A stretch of 47,810 nucleotides of DNA from NCBI RefSeq assembly GCF_025515275.1, contig NZ_JAOPFU010000035.1:1-47810 (forward strand), given 5' to 3'. Shown here piece after piece: positions 35,437 to 45,037 of this stretch. The translations under genes were made by a program, and so were the position numbers. Each line of letters starts with the position of its first letter. Position 1 is the stretch's first letter. The notes below the pieces were generated by a model. That model saw only the letters and a program-made list of their open reading frames with translations, had not been told where the DNA came from and ran no database searches. This DNA is from Catenovulum sp. 2E275 (GTDB lineage Bacteria > Pseudomonadota > Gammaproteobacteria > Enterobacterales > Alteromonadaceae).

Positions 35437-36588
35437 TTACAGTGTATCCAATGCTTGTTTTACGTCTGCGGCTAATTCATCACCATCTTCAATCCCAACT
35501 GAAAAACGGATTAAAGTTTGCGTAATACCAGCCTTTAATTGTGCTGCTTCATCCATTGCGGCATGGGTCATGGTTGATGGATGACAAACCAAACTTTCTA
35601 CTCCGCCTAAAGATTCAGCTAGTGAAAAATGCTCAAGTGCTTTAATAAACTGAGTCACTTCATCCACGCCACCTTTAAGCTCAAAACTTAACATAGCACC
35701 AAAACCAAGTTGTTGTTTTTTCGCTAATTCGTGTCCTGGGTGAGAAGCTAAACTCGGGTGATTAACTTGTTTAACCGCAGGGTGAGCATCTAATACTTGT
35801 ACTAATTTAAGCGAGTTTTCCTGATGCTGTTTCATTCTTGGTACTAGAGTACGAACGCCGCGTAGAGTTAAATAACTATCAAATGCTGACCCAGTAATGC
35901 CAATACAATTTGCCCACCAAGCTAACTCTTCGCCCAATTCTTTGGTTTTAGTTACCACAACACCACCGACTACATCACTATGACCATTAATGTATTTAGT
36001 AGTTGAATGCACAACAATATCAGCACCTAAGGTTAAAGGTTGCTGTAATACTGGAGATAAAAACGTATTATCAACTGCAACTAGCGCATTGCATTGTTTA
36101 GCACGCTGACAAATATCAGCGATATCCGTAATGCGTAATAAAGGGTTGCTTGGTGATTCTACCCACACAATTTTAGGGTTTTGAGCAAATGCTTCGTCTA
36201 ATTCAGCAGAGTTAGTTTGGTCTACCACTTTTAATTTAAACGCGCCACGCGCCGCTAAATTAATAAATAAACGATAACTGCCGCCATAACAATCATGCGG
36301 AACAACTAACAAATCTTCCGGCTTTAATAACTGGCAAATTAAATGAATCGCTGCCGTACCGGTTGCAGTCACAATACCGTGCTCACCTTGTTCAAGTTCA
36401 GCCAGTGTATTGGCTAAAATATCACGCGATGGGTTACCGCAACGGCTATAATCGTAAGGGCCTTTTTGGTTAAAGCCTTCAAACGCATAAGTGCTGGATA
36501 AATAAATAGGCGGCACAACAGCATTATATTGGCCATCATTTTCAATACCACCGCGCACTGCGATAGTAGATAAGTTCTTTTTACTCAT
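35437..36588 (-). CDS. metB: Cystathionine gamma-synthase
   Basis: This PLP enzyme joins cysteine with an O-acylhomoserine in methionine synthesis. The 383 residues (E. coli 386) contain the PLP-Lys motif HSTTKYINGHSDVVGG, the family SRCGNPSRD block and ESPSNPLLRITDI. It is divergent from metJ with tandem MetJ boxes between. Cystathionine gamma-lyase is the closest alternative; the MetJ control and the metB-metJ arrangement favour MetB. Confidence 0.92.
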   Translation of the reverse strand: MSKKNLSTIAVRGGIENDGQYNAVVPPIYLSSTYAFEGFNQKGPYDYSRCGNPSRDILANTLAELEQGEHGIVTATGTAAIHLICQLLKPEDLLVVPHDCYGGSYRLFINLAARGAFKLKVVDQTNSAELDEAFAQNPKIVWVESPSNPLLRITDIADICQRAKQCNALVAVDNTFLSPVLQQPLTLGADIVVHSTTKYINGHSDVVGGVVVTKTKELGEELAWWANCIGITGSAFDSYLTLRGVRTLVPRMKQHQENSLKLVQVLDAHPAVKQVNHPSLASHPGHELAKKQQLGFGAMLSFELKGGVDEVTQFIKALEHFSLAESLGGVESLVCHPSTMTHAAMDEAAQLKAGITQTLIRFSVGIEDGDELAADVKQALDTL

Positions 36589-36613
36589 TAATGATCCCTG
36601 TTGGGTTTATTTT

Positions 36614-36660
36614 AGACGTCTATACGTCTAAAATGTATAGATTAGCCGAGCTATGGTCAA
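36614..36660 (-). promoter_or_regulatory. metB promoter with tandem MetJ boxes
   Basis: AGACGTCT (36614-36621), identical to the met-box consensus, is directly followed by ATACGTCT (36622-36629, 7 of 8). On the minus strand TTGACC (36655-36660) and TACATT (36632-36637), 17 bases apart, form a sigma70 promoter whose start region is covered by the boxes. MetJ with S-adenosylmethionine should repress metB here, and probably metJ too. Confidence 0.88.
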
Positions 36661-36758
36661 GTGATTTAAGAGCTTTATTATAGACACAAGCAATTAATGT
36701 ATAAAACTTAGCGGGCAAAGGATATACTTTGGACAAATTCAGGCATTAGACAAATACA

Positions 36759-37106
36759 ATGAAAACAACCAACTCAACAAAGTGGAACGGGCAATATATT
36801 CATCCGTATGCTGAACACGGCAAAAAAAGTGAAATGGTTAAAAAAATTACTGTTTCAATTCCAACCAATGTACTAAAAGTATTAACCGACGAAAGAACCC
36901 GCCGTCAGGTCAATAATTTAAAACACGCCACCAATAGTGAGTTATTGTGCGAAGCTTTTTTGCATGCATTTACTGGCCAGCCATTACCAACAGATAATGA
37001 TTTAGCAAAAGACAGCCGACATAGAATTCCGGCTGAAGCACGGCAAATTATGGCAGATATGGGCATTGAATTTAGCGAAGACGATATTCTAGATTCTGAC
37101 GAATAG
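36759..37106 (+). CDS. metJ: Methionine repressor MetJ
   Basis: MetJ is a ribbon-helix-helix repressor that uses S-adenosylmethionine as corepressor. The 115 residues are nearly identical to E. coli MetJ through the DNA-binding ribbon (KKITVSIP) and core ([33 protein letters not shown]). The N-terminus is about five residues longer and the C-terminus acidic. Its operator lies 130 bp upstream in front of metB. polB follows after 12 bp, so both may be cotranscribed. Confidence 0.97.
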   Translation: MKTTNSTKWNGQYIHPYAEHGKKSEMVKKITVSIPTNVLKVLTDERTRRQVNNLKHATNSELLCEAFLHAFTGQPLPTDNDLAKDSRHRIPAEARQIMADMGIEFSEDDILDSDE

Positions 37107-37118
37107 TCAACTTACAAA

Positions 37119-39458
37119 ATGTTCAGCCAAGGTTTTATCTTAACCCGAAATGCCAGAGATACGGCTGCTGGCTGTGAAATACATTATTGGCTGACAACGC
37201 CAAACGGCGCTTGCGAGTTAGTATTAACTCAACAAAAACCGGTATTTATTGTTCTTAGTAACGAAAAAGCTGAAATCACTCAGCACTTAACTCAAGCCAG
37301 GCTAGCATTTGAATGGCGTGATATTCCGCTTAAAACGTTTAGCGGCCAACCTGTCGCTGCCTTGTATTTTCAAACTTTAAAAGCACAAAACTCAGCATTA
37401 AATAAACTCAAACAAGCCAATATAGACTGCTTTGAATATGATCTAAGATTAGCCGACCGCATCTTAACTGAGCGTTTTATTTATGGCTCGGTTGAGTTTT
37501 CAGGCGATCAGCAAGCTCAACAGCAATTTATCAACCCTAAAATTAAGCCCTGCGATTACCAACCTGATTTAAGTTATATCTCGCTCGATGTTGAATGCTC
37601 AATGCAAGGCGAACTTTATTCTGTTGCTCTACAAAATGATCAAACCGAAATAGTGATTATGATAGGTGAACAACAAAACAGCGAGCTAAACATAATTTGG
37701 GTGGTTGATGAAAAAAGCTTGTTAATTGAGTTGGTTAAACAAATCTCAGCGCTTAATCCGGATTTAATTATTGGCTGGAATGTGATTAATTTTGATTTCA
37801 GGCTGCTCATAAAACGCGCGGAGTTAAATCAGGTCACCCTGACTTTAGGCAGAGATAATTCTGCAATTAGCTGGCGCGATAATAAAACCGATAAAAGCAT
37901 AGGGTATGTCAGTATTGCCGGCCGCGTTGTGATTGATGGTATAGATGCATTAAAAGTCGCAACTTATCAATTCGACAGTTTTAGTTTGCAGCATGTCTCG
38001 CAGCAATTATTGGCTAAACAAAAACTGATTGAAGATGTAGATAATCGCGGTCAACAGATCACCTATGATTTTTTGCACAACAAATTAAAACTGGCCCGCT
38101 ATAACCTAGAGGATTGCCGCCTAGTTAGCCAGATTTTTGCGAAAACCCGACTAATTGATTTTTTACGCCTGCGCACCCAACTCACCGGATTAGAATTAGA
38201 CCGGCAAGGAGGCTCAGTTGCTGCGTTTACTAACCTCTATTTACCTAAATTACACAGAGCAGGTTATGTCGCACCAAACTTACCTCAAGGTGGCGGCTTA
38301 GCCAGCCCCGGCGGTTATGTAATGAACTCCAAACCTGGGCTATATAAAAACGTGCTGGTGCTGGATTTTAAAAGCCTGTATCCGTCGATTATCCGCACTT
38401 TTAAAATCGATCCAATGGGATTAATTGAAGGTTTAAATGAACCGGATAACGCAATTGAGGGTTTTAAAGGCGCAAAGTTTTCACGCGAAAAACATTTTTT
38501 ACCAGATATTATCACCAGTTTATGGCAGCAAAGAGATCAAGCCAAACAAGAAAAAGATGCTGCGCGTTCGCAAGCCATTAAAATTATTATGAACTCGTTT
38601 TATGGGGTTTTAGGCTCAGGCGGTTGCCGCTTTTACGATACCCGTTTAGCCAGCTCAATTACCATGCGTGGTCATCAAATTATGCAACAAACGGCTCAGT
38701 GGATTGAGCAGCAAGGCTACGAAGTCATTTATGGCGATACCGATTCAACTTTTGTTTGGCTGGAACAGATTAGCGATCCAACTCAAGCCAAACAAATAGG
38801 TCAACAACTGGCTGATGGCATTAATCAATATTGGCAAAACCAGTTAAAACAAGCGTTTAATTTAACCAGCGAGTTAGAAATAGAATTTGAAACGCTTTAT
38901 TCTACTTTTTTAATGCCAACTATCCGTGGCTCTGAAGCTGGCAGTAAAAAACGTTATGCCGGTTTAATTAAACAAGCGGATCAGGATAAGCTGGTATTTA
39001 AAGGGCTAGAAACCGTACGCAGTGACTGGACAGAGTTAGCACACGAGTTTCAAACCGAGCTGTACCGGATTATATTTGCTGAGCAAAATCCGACACATTA
39101 TATTCAAACCATAATCAGTCAGGTGCAAAATGGTGACAGAGATCACCAGCTTATTTACAAAAAACGCCTGCGCCGTAAGTTAGAAGCTTATGTAAAAAAT
39201 ATTCCGCCACAAGTTCGCGCGGCCAGGTTAGCCGATAATAAAAACAAGCAACTGGGCAAACGCTTAAAATATCAGAATAAAGGCTGGATTAAATATCTGA
39301 TCACGCTAAATGGCCCAGAACCAGTTGAGTACCAAACCAGCATCATTGATTATCAGCATTATATTGATAAACAAATTAAACCAATTGCTGAGGGAATTTT
39401 ACCTTTTATTGGTTTAAGTTTTACTCAACTGAACAGCCGCCAACTCAGTCTGTTTTAA
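37119..39458 (+). CDS. polB: DNA polymerase II (family B)
   Basis: Pol II is a repair and translesion polymerase with proofreading. The 779 residues (E. coli 783) contain the exonuclease site SLDVECS (about 153-159) with Asp/Glu, GWNVINFDF (Exo II) and YNLEDC (Exo III). The polymerase motifs are DFKSLYPSII (A, about 415), KIIMNSFYG (B) and YGDTDS (C, about 536). All catalytic acids are present. In E. coli the gene is LexA-controlled and not beside metJ; no clear SOS box was seen in the 12-bp gap, so here it probably depends on the metJ transcript or an internal promoter. Confidence 0.96.
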   Translation: MFSQGFILTRNARDTAAGCEIHYWLTTPNGACELVLTQQKPVFIVLSNEKAEITQHLTQARLAFEWRDIPLKTFSGQPVAALYFQTLKAQNSALNKLKQANIDCFEYDLRLADRILTERFIYGSVEFSGDQQAQQQFINPKIKPCDYQPDLSYISLDVECSMQGELYSVALQNDQTEIVIMIGEQQNSELNIIWVVDEKSLLIELVKQISALNPDLIIGWNVINFDFRLLIKRAELNQVTLTLGRDNSAISWRDNKTDKSIGYVSIAGRVVIDGIDALKVATYQFDSFSLQHVSQQLLAKQKLIEDVDNRGQQITYDFLHNKLKLARYNLEDCRLVSQIFAKTRLIDFLRLRTQLTGLELDRQGGSVAAFTNLYLPKLHRAGYVAPNLPQGGGLASPGGYVMNSKPGLYKNVLVLDFKSLYPSIIRTFKIDPMGLIEGLNEPDNAIEGFKGAKFSREKHFLPDIITSLWQQRDQAKQEKDAARSQAIKIIMNSFYGVLGSGGCRFYDTRLASSITMRGHQIMQQTAQWIEQQGYEVIYGDTDSTFVWLEQISDPTQAKQIGQQLADGINQYWQNQLKQAFNLTSELEIEFETLYSTFLMPTIRGSEAGSKKRYAGLIKQADQDKLVFKGLETVRSDWTELAHEFQTELYRIIFAEQNPTHYIQTIISQVQNGDRDHQLIYKKRLRRKLEAYVKNIPPQVRAARLADNKNKQLGKRLKYQNKGWIKYLITLNGPEPVEYQTSIIDYQHYIDKQIKPIAEGILPFIGLSFTQLNSRQLSLF

Positions 39459-39479
39459 TCATCATAAATAATAAAAATC

Positions 39480-40316
39480 ATGTTAAATCAAATACTCACC
39501 CCACTTATTTTAGTTATCAGCTTTATATTAATTGGCTTTTCATTTGCATTGCCTTTTACAACAATCAACCCTGAGTTTTCAACTTTATGGTTAGGCGTTA
39601 GCGGGCTTTTATATTTGTGTTTTCGTTATTATTATCGTGCCAGTATCCAATATAACTTAGTCAAAATTTTATCTGCTTTTGCCTGCGTTTTATTTGCGGC
39701 GGCTTTTGCTGTGCACTTATTTGATTCACCAAGCTTTTTTATCACTCAAGTTCAATTCTCCAGTAATGCTGAGCAGGTTAATATTTATTATAATTTTGAT
39801 AAGCTGATTTTAGGCTTAATTGTTTTATGCTCTGCACCTTCTTTATTACAACGCTCATTTAAAACAAAGCCACTTACGCTGGATAGAGCCCTAAAATTAC
39901 TACTGGTTTTTAGCTTGTCCTGTTTGGTGATTTTTTTAACTGCGATAGCTTTACAACTGGTCGCGCTCGATGTAAAAACTTTGCCACTCAGTTTATTGTC
40001 TATTTGGGCATTTAAAAATTTAGTTTTAGTTTGTTTTGGTGAGGAGTTATTGTTTCGCGGTTTTATTCAAACCGAATTAGCAAAATGGCACCCCAACTCT
40101 GCATGGTTAATTACGGCCGCATTATTTGGCTTAGCACATTTGCCCGCTGGAGTAGCTTATGCAATGGTCGCGACTATGGCTGGCTTATTGTATGGTTGGA
40201 TATACTTAAAAACCGATAATATCCTATACCCCATTCTGGCTCATTTTGGCTTTAACTGCCTGCACTTAGTCTTTTTTACTTATCCTTATTTAATCGTTAG
40301 CGTCAATTCTGGATAA
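39480..40316 (+). CDS. CPBP-family intramembrane metalloprotease
   Basis: The 278-residue membrane protein has about seven or eight helices and all three CPBP (CAAX protease/bacteriocin-processing) motifs: GEELLFRGFIQ (EExxxR, about 187), FGLAHLPAG (His) and ILAHFGFN (HxxxN). The catalytic site would lie in the membrane. Bacterial members are variously tied to bacteriocin immunity or peptide processing; substrate unknown. It starts 21 bp after polB with a poor ribosome site. Confidence 0.88.
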   Translation: MLNQILTPLILVISFILIGFSFALPFTTINPEFSTLWLGVSGLLYLCFRYYYRASIQYNLVKILSAFACVLFAAAFAVHLFDSPSFFITQVQFSSNAEQVNIYYNFDKLILGLIVLCSAPSLLQRSFKTKPLTLDRALKLLLVFSLSCLVIFLTAIALQLVALDVKTLPLSLLSIWAFKNLVLVCFGEELLFRGFIQTELAKWHPNSAWLITAALFGLAHLPAGVAYAMVATMAGLLYGWIYLKTDNILYPILAHFGFNCLHLVFFTYPYLIVSVNSG

Positions 40317-40409
40317 CTAATTACTTTCTTGTGTTTATCTTCCCTTATCACTATGTTGAATTCGCTAGGACAGTTTAATTTTGAATGGTTAAATCATGTA
40401 TTGTCCTTC

Positions 40410-40470
40410 TGTAGATCGGGTTTTAAGTCCGTTGAATACTTTGATTGACCGGGCTAAAGCCCGACTTACA
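40410..40470. repeat. Degenerate REP-like repeat, relative of the argF-argG element
   Basis: TGTAGATCGGG at the left and CGGGCTAAAGCCCGACTTACA at the right form an imperfect inverted pair like 27541-27599; the right arm keeps the CGGGC...GCCCG hairpin, the left is decayed. It sits in the 288-bp gap between the CPBP gene and typA. The rest of the gap holds only the typA terminator. Confidence 0.7.
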
Positions 40471-40514
40471 AGGCAATTTTAATTTGAGCTATTCATTTTT
40501 AATGCCCCAAAAAC

Positions 40515-40539
40515 AAAAAAGCACCCGAAGGTGCTTTTT
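40515..40539 (-). terminator. Terminator of typA (bidirectional shape)
   Basis: AAAAAGCACC, loop CGAA, GGTGCTTTTT. The stem is perfect with A and T tracts on both sides, 66 bases after the typA stop on the minus strand. It could also stop readthrough from the CPBP gene. Confidence 0.88.
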
Positions 40540-40604
40540 AATATGAATTTAAGCTTTAAAGCTAATCTTTATGATTTTAGTATTTTCACTTTAATCTTTG
40601 CACT

Positions 40605-42425
40605 TTAGTCTTTACTACGTGACGCACGCTTACGTTCGTTTTCAGTTAAAAACTTCTTACGGATACGAATGCTTTTTGGAGTCACTTCAACTAATTCATC
40701 GTCATCAATAAATTCTAACGCTTGCTCTAATGTATAAACAATGGGTGGCGTTAATACTTGCGCATCATCAGTTCCGGCTGCACGAATGTTAGTTAACTGC
40801 TTACCTTTTAACGGGTTAACTGTTAAATCGTTATCACGGCTATGAATACCAATGACCATACCTTCGTATACAGAAACACCATGTCCGATAAATAAACGGC
40901 CACGCTCTTGTAGAGTAAATAACGCGTTAGTTAATGATTTACCCTGGCCATTAGAAATTAATACACCATTTTTGCGCTGACCAATTGTGCCACCTTTGTG
41001 TGGACCATAATGATCAAATGAATGGTAAAGTAAGCCAGAGCCAGAAGTCATTGTCATAAACTCAGTTTGGAAACCGATTAAACCACGGCTAGGGACTGTA
41101 AAGTCGATACGAACTCGGCCTTTACCGTCTGGCACCATGTCGGTCATTTCAGCTTTACGTAAACCTAAAGCTTCCATTACTGAACCTTGATCTTCTTCCT
41201 CAATATCAACCGTCATGGTTTCAATTGGTTCAATCTTATTGCCGTTTTCGTCTTCTTTAATAATAACTTCTGGACGAGAAACCGCTAATTCAAATCCTTC
41301 ACGACGCATATTCTCAATTAATACACCTAAGTGAAGTTCACCACGGCCAGATACACGGAATTTATCCGGATCTTCTGTTTCTTCAACACGTAACGCTACG
41401 TTATGAACTAACTCGTCCTGTAAGCGTTCTAAAATTTGGCGTGAAGTAACAAATTTACCTTCTTGTCCACAAAATGGTGAGGTATTAACCTGAAAAGTCA
41501 TAGTAACGGTTGGCTCATCAACCGTTAATGCAGGTAAAGCTTCAACATTGTTTTGATCACAAAGCGTATCTGAAATTTTTAATTCACCAGCACCGGTAAT
41601 CGCGATAATGTCACCTGCACCCGCTTCTTGACGCTCGTATCTGTCTAAACCAAGGTAACCTAATACCTGACCGATTTTAGCATTGCGTTTGCTGCCGTCA
41701 GCGCCAACGACTGTCACTGCCTGATTTACTTTTACTGAACCACGCTTAATACGACCAATGCCAATAACCCCTACATAGCTTGAATAGTCAAGCTGAGAGA
41801 TTTGCATTTGGAAACTACCAGCAGGATCTGCATCTGGTGGAGATACTTTATCAATGATAGTTTCAAATAATGGTGTCATATCTGTGCCGGTTTCGCCCTC
41901 ATCATGAGTTGCCCAGCCATTAATTGCTGACGCATAAACAATAGAAAAATCTAATTGTTCATCAGTTGCGCCTAAATTTACAAATAAATCAAAAACCTGA
42001 TCAATTACCCAGTCTGGACGAGCAGCTGGTTTGTCGATTTTATTAATAACGACAATTGGTTTTAAGCCATGCGCAAATGCTTTTTGAGTTACAAAGCGAG
42101 TTTGCGGCATTGGACCTTCTTGCGCGTCAACTAATAATAAAACGCTGTCAGCCATAGATAATACGCGTTCAACCTCACCACCAAAGTCGGCGTGTCCCGG
42201 TGTGTCAAGAATGTTGATGCGGTAATCCTGATAATCAATTGCTGTGTTTTTAGCAAGTATGGTAATACCACGCTCTTTTTCTAGATCGTTAGAATCCATT
42301 ACGCGCTCGCCGGCATCACCACGAGACTCTAACGTACCAGACTGCTGTAATAGTTTGTCAACTAAGGTTGTTTTACCGTGGTCAACGTGCGCGATGATCG
42401 CAATATTTCTTAATTTATCTAACAC
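40605..42425 (-). CDS. typA: Ribosome-associated GTPase TypA/BipA
   Basis: BipA is a translational GTPase of the EF-G family that aids 50S assembly and growth at low temperature. The 606 residues (E. coli 607) contain G1 [16 protein letters not shown]2-region RGITI, G3 [15 protein letters not shown] and G4 NKIDKP. The beta-barrel, the EF-G III/V-like domains and the C-terminal domain unique to BipA ([16 protein letters not shown] region) follow. It is divergent from glnA, as in E. coli. Confidence 0.97.
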   Translation of the reverse strand: MLDKLRNIAIIAHVDHGKTTLVDKLLQQSGTLESRGDAGERVMDSNDLEKERGITILAKNTAIDYQDYRINILDTPGHADFGGEVERVLSMADSVLLLVDAQEGPMPQTRFVTQKAFAHGLKPIVVINKIDKPAARPDWVIDQVFDLFVNLGATDEQLDFSIVYASAINGWATHDEGETGTDMTPLFETIIDKVSPPDADPAGSFQMQISQLDYSSYVGVIGIGRIKRGSVKVNQAVTVVGADGSKRNAKIGQVLGYLGLDRYERQEAGAGDIIAITGAGELKISDTLCDQNNVEALPALTVDEPTVTMTFQVNTSPFCGQEGKFVTSRQILERLQDELVHNVALRVEETEDPDKFRVSGRGELHLGVLIENMRREGFELAVSRPEVIIKEDENGNKIEPIETMTVDIEEEDQGSVMEALGLRKAEMTDMVPDGKGRVRIDFTVPSRGLIGFQTEFMTMTSGSGLLYHSFDHYGPHKGGTIGQRKNGVLISNGQGKSLTNALFTLQERGRLFIGHGVSVYEGMVIGIHSRDNDLTVNPLKGKQLTNIRAAGTDDAQVLTPPIVYTLEQALEFIDDDELVEVTPKSIRIRKKFLTENERKRASRSKD

Positions 42426-42695
42426 AGGGCTTTTTCCAATTGAAAATAAAATAAATAACGTCTTATCAGGTTAAAAACCTGCCATTTTAGTTAACTAAAA
42501 TTAGCAGCCTAATTTGAAACCTTGATGAAATTGCGCGCATTGTACACAGTCCGGTCGACTTATAGTAGCAATAATGTCGAAAAACTTGTCTGAATAAAGA
42601 AAAAAGCAGTTTGGCTATTGCTCTTATGTCTGAGAATACTGTATTTTAGGCAGGCTAATTTTTGGTGGAGTCGCACGGTAATGACGAGTGCAGAA

Positions 42696-42733
42696 TGCAC
42701 CATAATAACGCATAAATGCACCACATTAATGCA
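42696..42733 (+). promoter_or_regulatory. Paired NtrC enhancer sites of glnA
   Basis: Two TGCAC-N7 half-palindromes lie exactly 21 bp apart, two helical turns: 42696-42712 (TGCAC-N7-ACGCA) and 42717-42733 (TGCAC-N7-ATGCA). The NtrC consensus is TGCAC-N7-GTGCA. They centre about 97-118 bp upstream of the start expected from the sigma54 promoter, a typical enhancer position. A third site, TGCAC-N7-GTGTT, lies at 42780-42796 against the promoter. Confidence 0.75.
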
Positions 42734-42795
42734 GTAAATTAAAACTTTGCTATTTATAAGTGACAAAAACCCAGTAAAATGCACCATTGGCGTGT

Positions 42796-42811
42796 TGGCA
42801 TGTTTGTTGCT
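42796..42811 (+). promoter_or_regulatory. Sigma54 promoter of glnA
   Basis: TGGCATG-TTTG-TTGCT matches the -24/-12 consensus TGGCACG-N4-TTGCW at all but one base, with exactly 10 bases between GG and GC. It lies 65 bp upstream of the glnA start and has NtrC-like sites upstream, so phospho-NtrC activation under nitrogen limitation is expected. Confidence 0.92.
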
Positions 42812-42875
42812 TATTAAGTCGCAAGGCGTAGTTCATGATGTGCGCTAGTTAAATTATAATTTTCGGAGAAATGCA

Positions 42876-44282
42876 ATGTCTGCAGAAATTCTAGATATGT
42901 TGAAAGATGGCGAAATCAAGTTCGTCGACTTACGATTCACTGATACTAAAGGTAAAGAACAACACGTTTCTATTCCAGCTCACCAAGTAACTTCTGACTT
43001 TTTCACTGAAGGCAAAATGTTCGATGGTTCTTCAATCGCTGGTTGGAAAGGCATCAACGAATCTGACATGATTTTAATGCCTGATGCATCTACAGCTATC
43101 TTAGACCCGTTCGCTGAAGAAGCAACTTTAAACGTACGTTGTGACATCATTGAACCTGCAACAATGCAAGGTTACGACCGTGACCCTCGTTCAATTGCTA
43201 AACGTGCAATGGAATACTTAAAATCAACAGGTATCGGTGACGATGCTTTCTTTGGTCCAGAGCCAGAGTTCTTCTTATTTGAAGATGTTAAATTTGAACA
43301 AAAAATGGGTAGCGCTTTCTACAGCGTAGATGCTGAAGAAGCAGCTTGGAACTCAGGTAAATCATACGAAAACGGTAACATGGGTCACCGTCCTGGTGTT
43401 AAAGGCGGTTACTTCCCAGTTCCACCAGTCGATTCAGCAAACGACATCCGTGCTGCAATGTGTTTAATTCTTGAAGAAATGGGTCAAGTAGTTGAAGCTC
43501 ATCACCACGAAGTTGCAACTTGTGGCCAAAACGAAATTGCTACTAAGTTCAACTCAATGGTTGAAAAAGCTGACGAAGTTCAAGTTAAAAAATATGTTAT
43601 CCACAACGTAGCTCACGCTTACGGTAAAACAGCGACTTTCATGCCTAAGCCTTTATTAGGTGATAACGGTTCTGGTATGCACGTTCACCAATCAATTTCT
43701 AAAGATGGCAAAAACATCTTTGCTGGTGACAAATATGCTGGTTTATCACAAGAAGCTTTATGGTACATCGGTGGTATCATCAAACATGCTAAAGCAATCA
43801 ACGCTTTCACTAACGCTTCAACTAACTCATACAAGCGTTTAGTACCACATTACGAAGCGCCAATTATGTTAGCTTACTCAGCTCGTAACCGTTCTGCATC
43901 AATCCGTATCCCATACGTAACAACAGATCGTGCACGTCGTATTGAGTGTCGTTTCCCTGATCCAACACAAAACCCATACTTAGGTTTCACAGCTATGTTA
44001 ATGGCTGGTCTTGACGGTATCATCAACAAGATCGATCCAGGCGCAGCTATGGACAAAGATTTATATAACTTACCTGCTGAAGAAGAAAAAGCAATTCCAA
44101 AAGTTGCTCGTTCATTAGAAGAAGCATTAGCATGTTTAAATGCTGACCGTGAATTCTTAACAGTTGGTGGCGTAATGAGCGACGACATGATCGACGCTTA
44201 TATTGAGCTTAAAACTGAAGAAGCACAACAAGTTAGTGTTGCTCCACACCCAGTTGAGTTCCAATTATACTACAGCTGCTAA
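42876..44282 (+). CDS. glnA: Glutamine synthetase, type I-beta
   Basis: GlnA makes glutamine from glutamate, ammonia and ATP as a dodecamer. The 468 residues are the usual length. Motifs: [17 protein letters not shown] (N-terminal signature), the ATP/metal block [18 protein letters not shown], and the adenylylation site Tyr397 in [13 protein letters not shown], so activity is probably controlled by GlnE/GlnB. GGAG lies about eight bases before the ATG. Codon use is visibly more selected than in neighbours, with many C-ending codons, fitting high expression. It is controlled from the upstream sigma54/NtrC region. Confidence 0.98.
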   Translation: MSAEILDMLKDGEIKFVDLRFTDTKGKEQHVSIPAHQVTSDFFTEGKMFDGSSIAGWKGINESDMILMPDASTAILDPFAEEATLNVRCDIIEPATMQGYDRDPRSIAKRAMEYLKSTGIGDDAFFGPEPEFFLFEDVKFEQKMGSAFYSVDAEEAAWNSGKSYENGNMGHRPGVKGGYFPVPPVDSANDIRAAMCLILEEMGQVVEAHHHEVATCGQNEIATKFNSMVEKADEVQVKKYVIHNVAHAYGKTATFMPKPLLGDNGSGMHVHQSISKDGKNIFAGDKYAGLSQEALWYIGGIIKHAKAINAFTNASTNSYKRLVPHYEAPIMLAYSARNRSASIRIPYVTTDRARRIECRFPDPTQNPYLGFTAMLMAGLDGIINKIDPGAAMDKDLYNLPAEEEKAIPKVARSLEEALACLNADREFLTVGGVMSDDMIDAYIELKTEEAQQVSVAPHPVEFQLYYSC

Positions 44283-44308
44283 TAACTCAATTTAAGTTAT
44301 TCGGTTTT

Positions 44309-44336
44309 AAAAAGTCCGCTTAGGCGGACTTTTTTT
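44309..44336 (+). terminator. Intrinsic terminator of glnA
   Basis: The GC stem GTCCGC/GCGGAC with loop TTAG is flanked by A and T tracts and ends in seven T, 27 bases after the glnA stop. Strong by sequence; it separates glnA from the ntrBC part. Confidence 0.93.
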
Positions 44337-44398
44337 ATGGCTAAAAACAAATTCAGCGATTAGAGTAAATAAACGCCTAATTGAAAAACACAGTCTTT

Positions 44399-44947
44399 AT
44401 GTTTATTCGTGAGCACCTAATACTTAAATTATGGTTTTTAATATTACCATGCATTATGGGTGGGATTTTCTCAGCTAAAGCCGAAATTTATCAGTATGTA
44501 AATGAACAAGGGGTGACTGTTTTTACCGATAAACCTCGTCCAGATGCAAAACAAATAGAGGTTAATCAAAATATCCCAAATATGCCGGCAACACTTACCC
44601 AAGCTAAATCAAATAGTGCAGCCAGTAATCAAAAACCTCAACCTTTTGTTTATCAAATCACAATATTAAACCCACAACCTCAAGCCACTATCAGAAATAA
44701 CCAAAGCGAAATGGAGGTAAGTTTTCAGCTAAATACTGAGCCTAATTTTGCTTATCAATTTGTGATTTATTTAGATGGCAAAGCCGTTAAAACAGTCAAT
44801 CGACTTACCAAAGTTCAGCTCCAGCAGGTATATCGTGGCGAGCATCAATTAAAAGTCGAATTAACCGACCTAAACGGCAAGCTTATTGCATCGTCCAAAC
44901 CAGTGATTTTTTATATGCACCAAGCTAGCCTAGTACCTGCGAATTAG
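44399..44947 (+). CDS. DUF4124-domain secreted protein between glnA and ntrB
   Basis: I choose the ATG at 44399 (182 residues); a TTG six codons earlier is possible, and neither has a clear ribosome site. The N-terminus is a signal peptide (ILPCIMGGIFSAKA, cut before EIYQY). The mature start EIYQYVNEQGVTVFTDKPRP is the DUF4124 motif. A Pro/Gln-rich linker and a beta-sandwich-like C-terminal half (about 85-175, FQLNTEPNFAYQFVIYLDGK) follow. Genes of this family sit between glnA and ntrB in many marine gammaproteobacteria; the role is unknown and a link to nitrogen sensing is unproved. Confidence 0.82.
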   Translation: MFIREHLILKLWFLILPCIMGGIFSAKAEIYQYVNEQGVTVFTDKPRPDAKQIEVNQNIPNMPATLTQAKSNSAASNQKPQPFVYQITILNPQPQATIRNNQSEMEVSFQLNTEPNFAYQFVIYLDGKAVKTVNRLTKVQLQQVYRGEHQLKVELTDLNGKLIASSKPVIFYMHQASLVPAN

Positions 44948-44997
44948 CGCTAATTTGGGCTTGAATAATGCAGTGAATATGCTGCATTATTGTGAAA

Positions 44998-45014
44998 TGC
45001 ACAAACATAGTGCA
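44998..45014 (+). promoter_or_regulatory. Perfect NtrC-type palindrome before ntrB
   Basis: TGCACAAACATAGTGCA matches TGCAC-N7-GTGCA exactly. It lies 23 bp upstream of the ntrB GTG. A single site this close fits repression of the ntrB promoter by NtrC, as at E. coli glnLp, better than enhancer function. No sigma54 promoter was seen here. Confidence 0.82.
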
Positions 45015-45037
45015 CCACTATCAGCAATGAGGCTATC

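Larger units (their letters stand above)
42426..42875. other. 450-bp divergent control region typA/glnA
   Basis: This region holds the typA promoter on the left (a TACAAT -10-like hexamer on the minus strand near 42540; no convincing -35) and the nitrogen-controlled glnA regulatory array on the right, listed separately. A small open frame on the minus strand spans the array and is not taken as a gene. Confidence 0.6.

Noticed and set aside
42560-42787. Minus-strand frame of 75 residues before glnA
   Set aside because: It lies across the NtrC sites and close to the sigma54 promoter, and its product is Leu/Val/Cys-rich without any motif.
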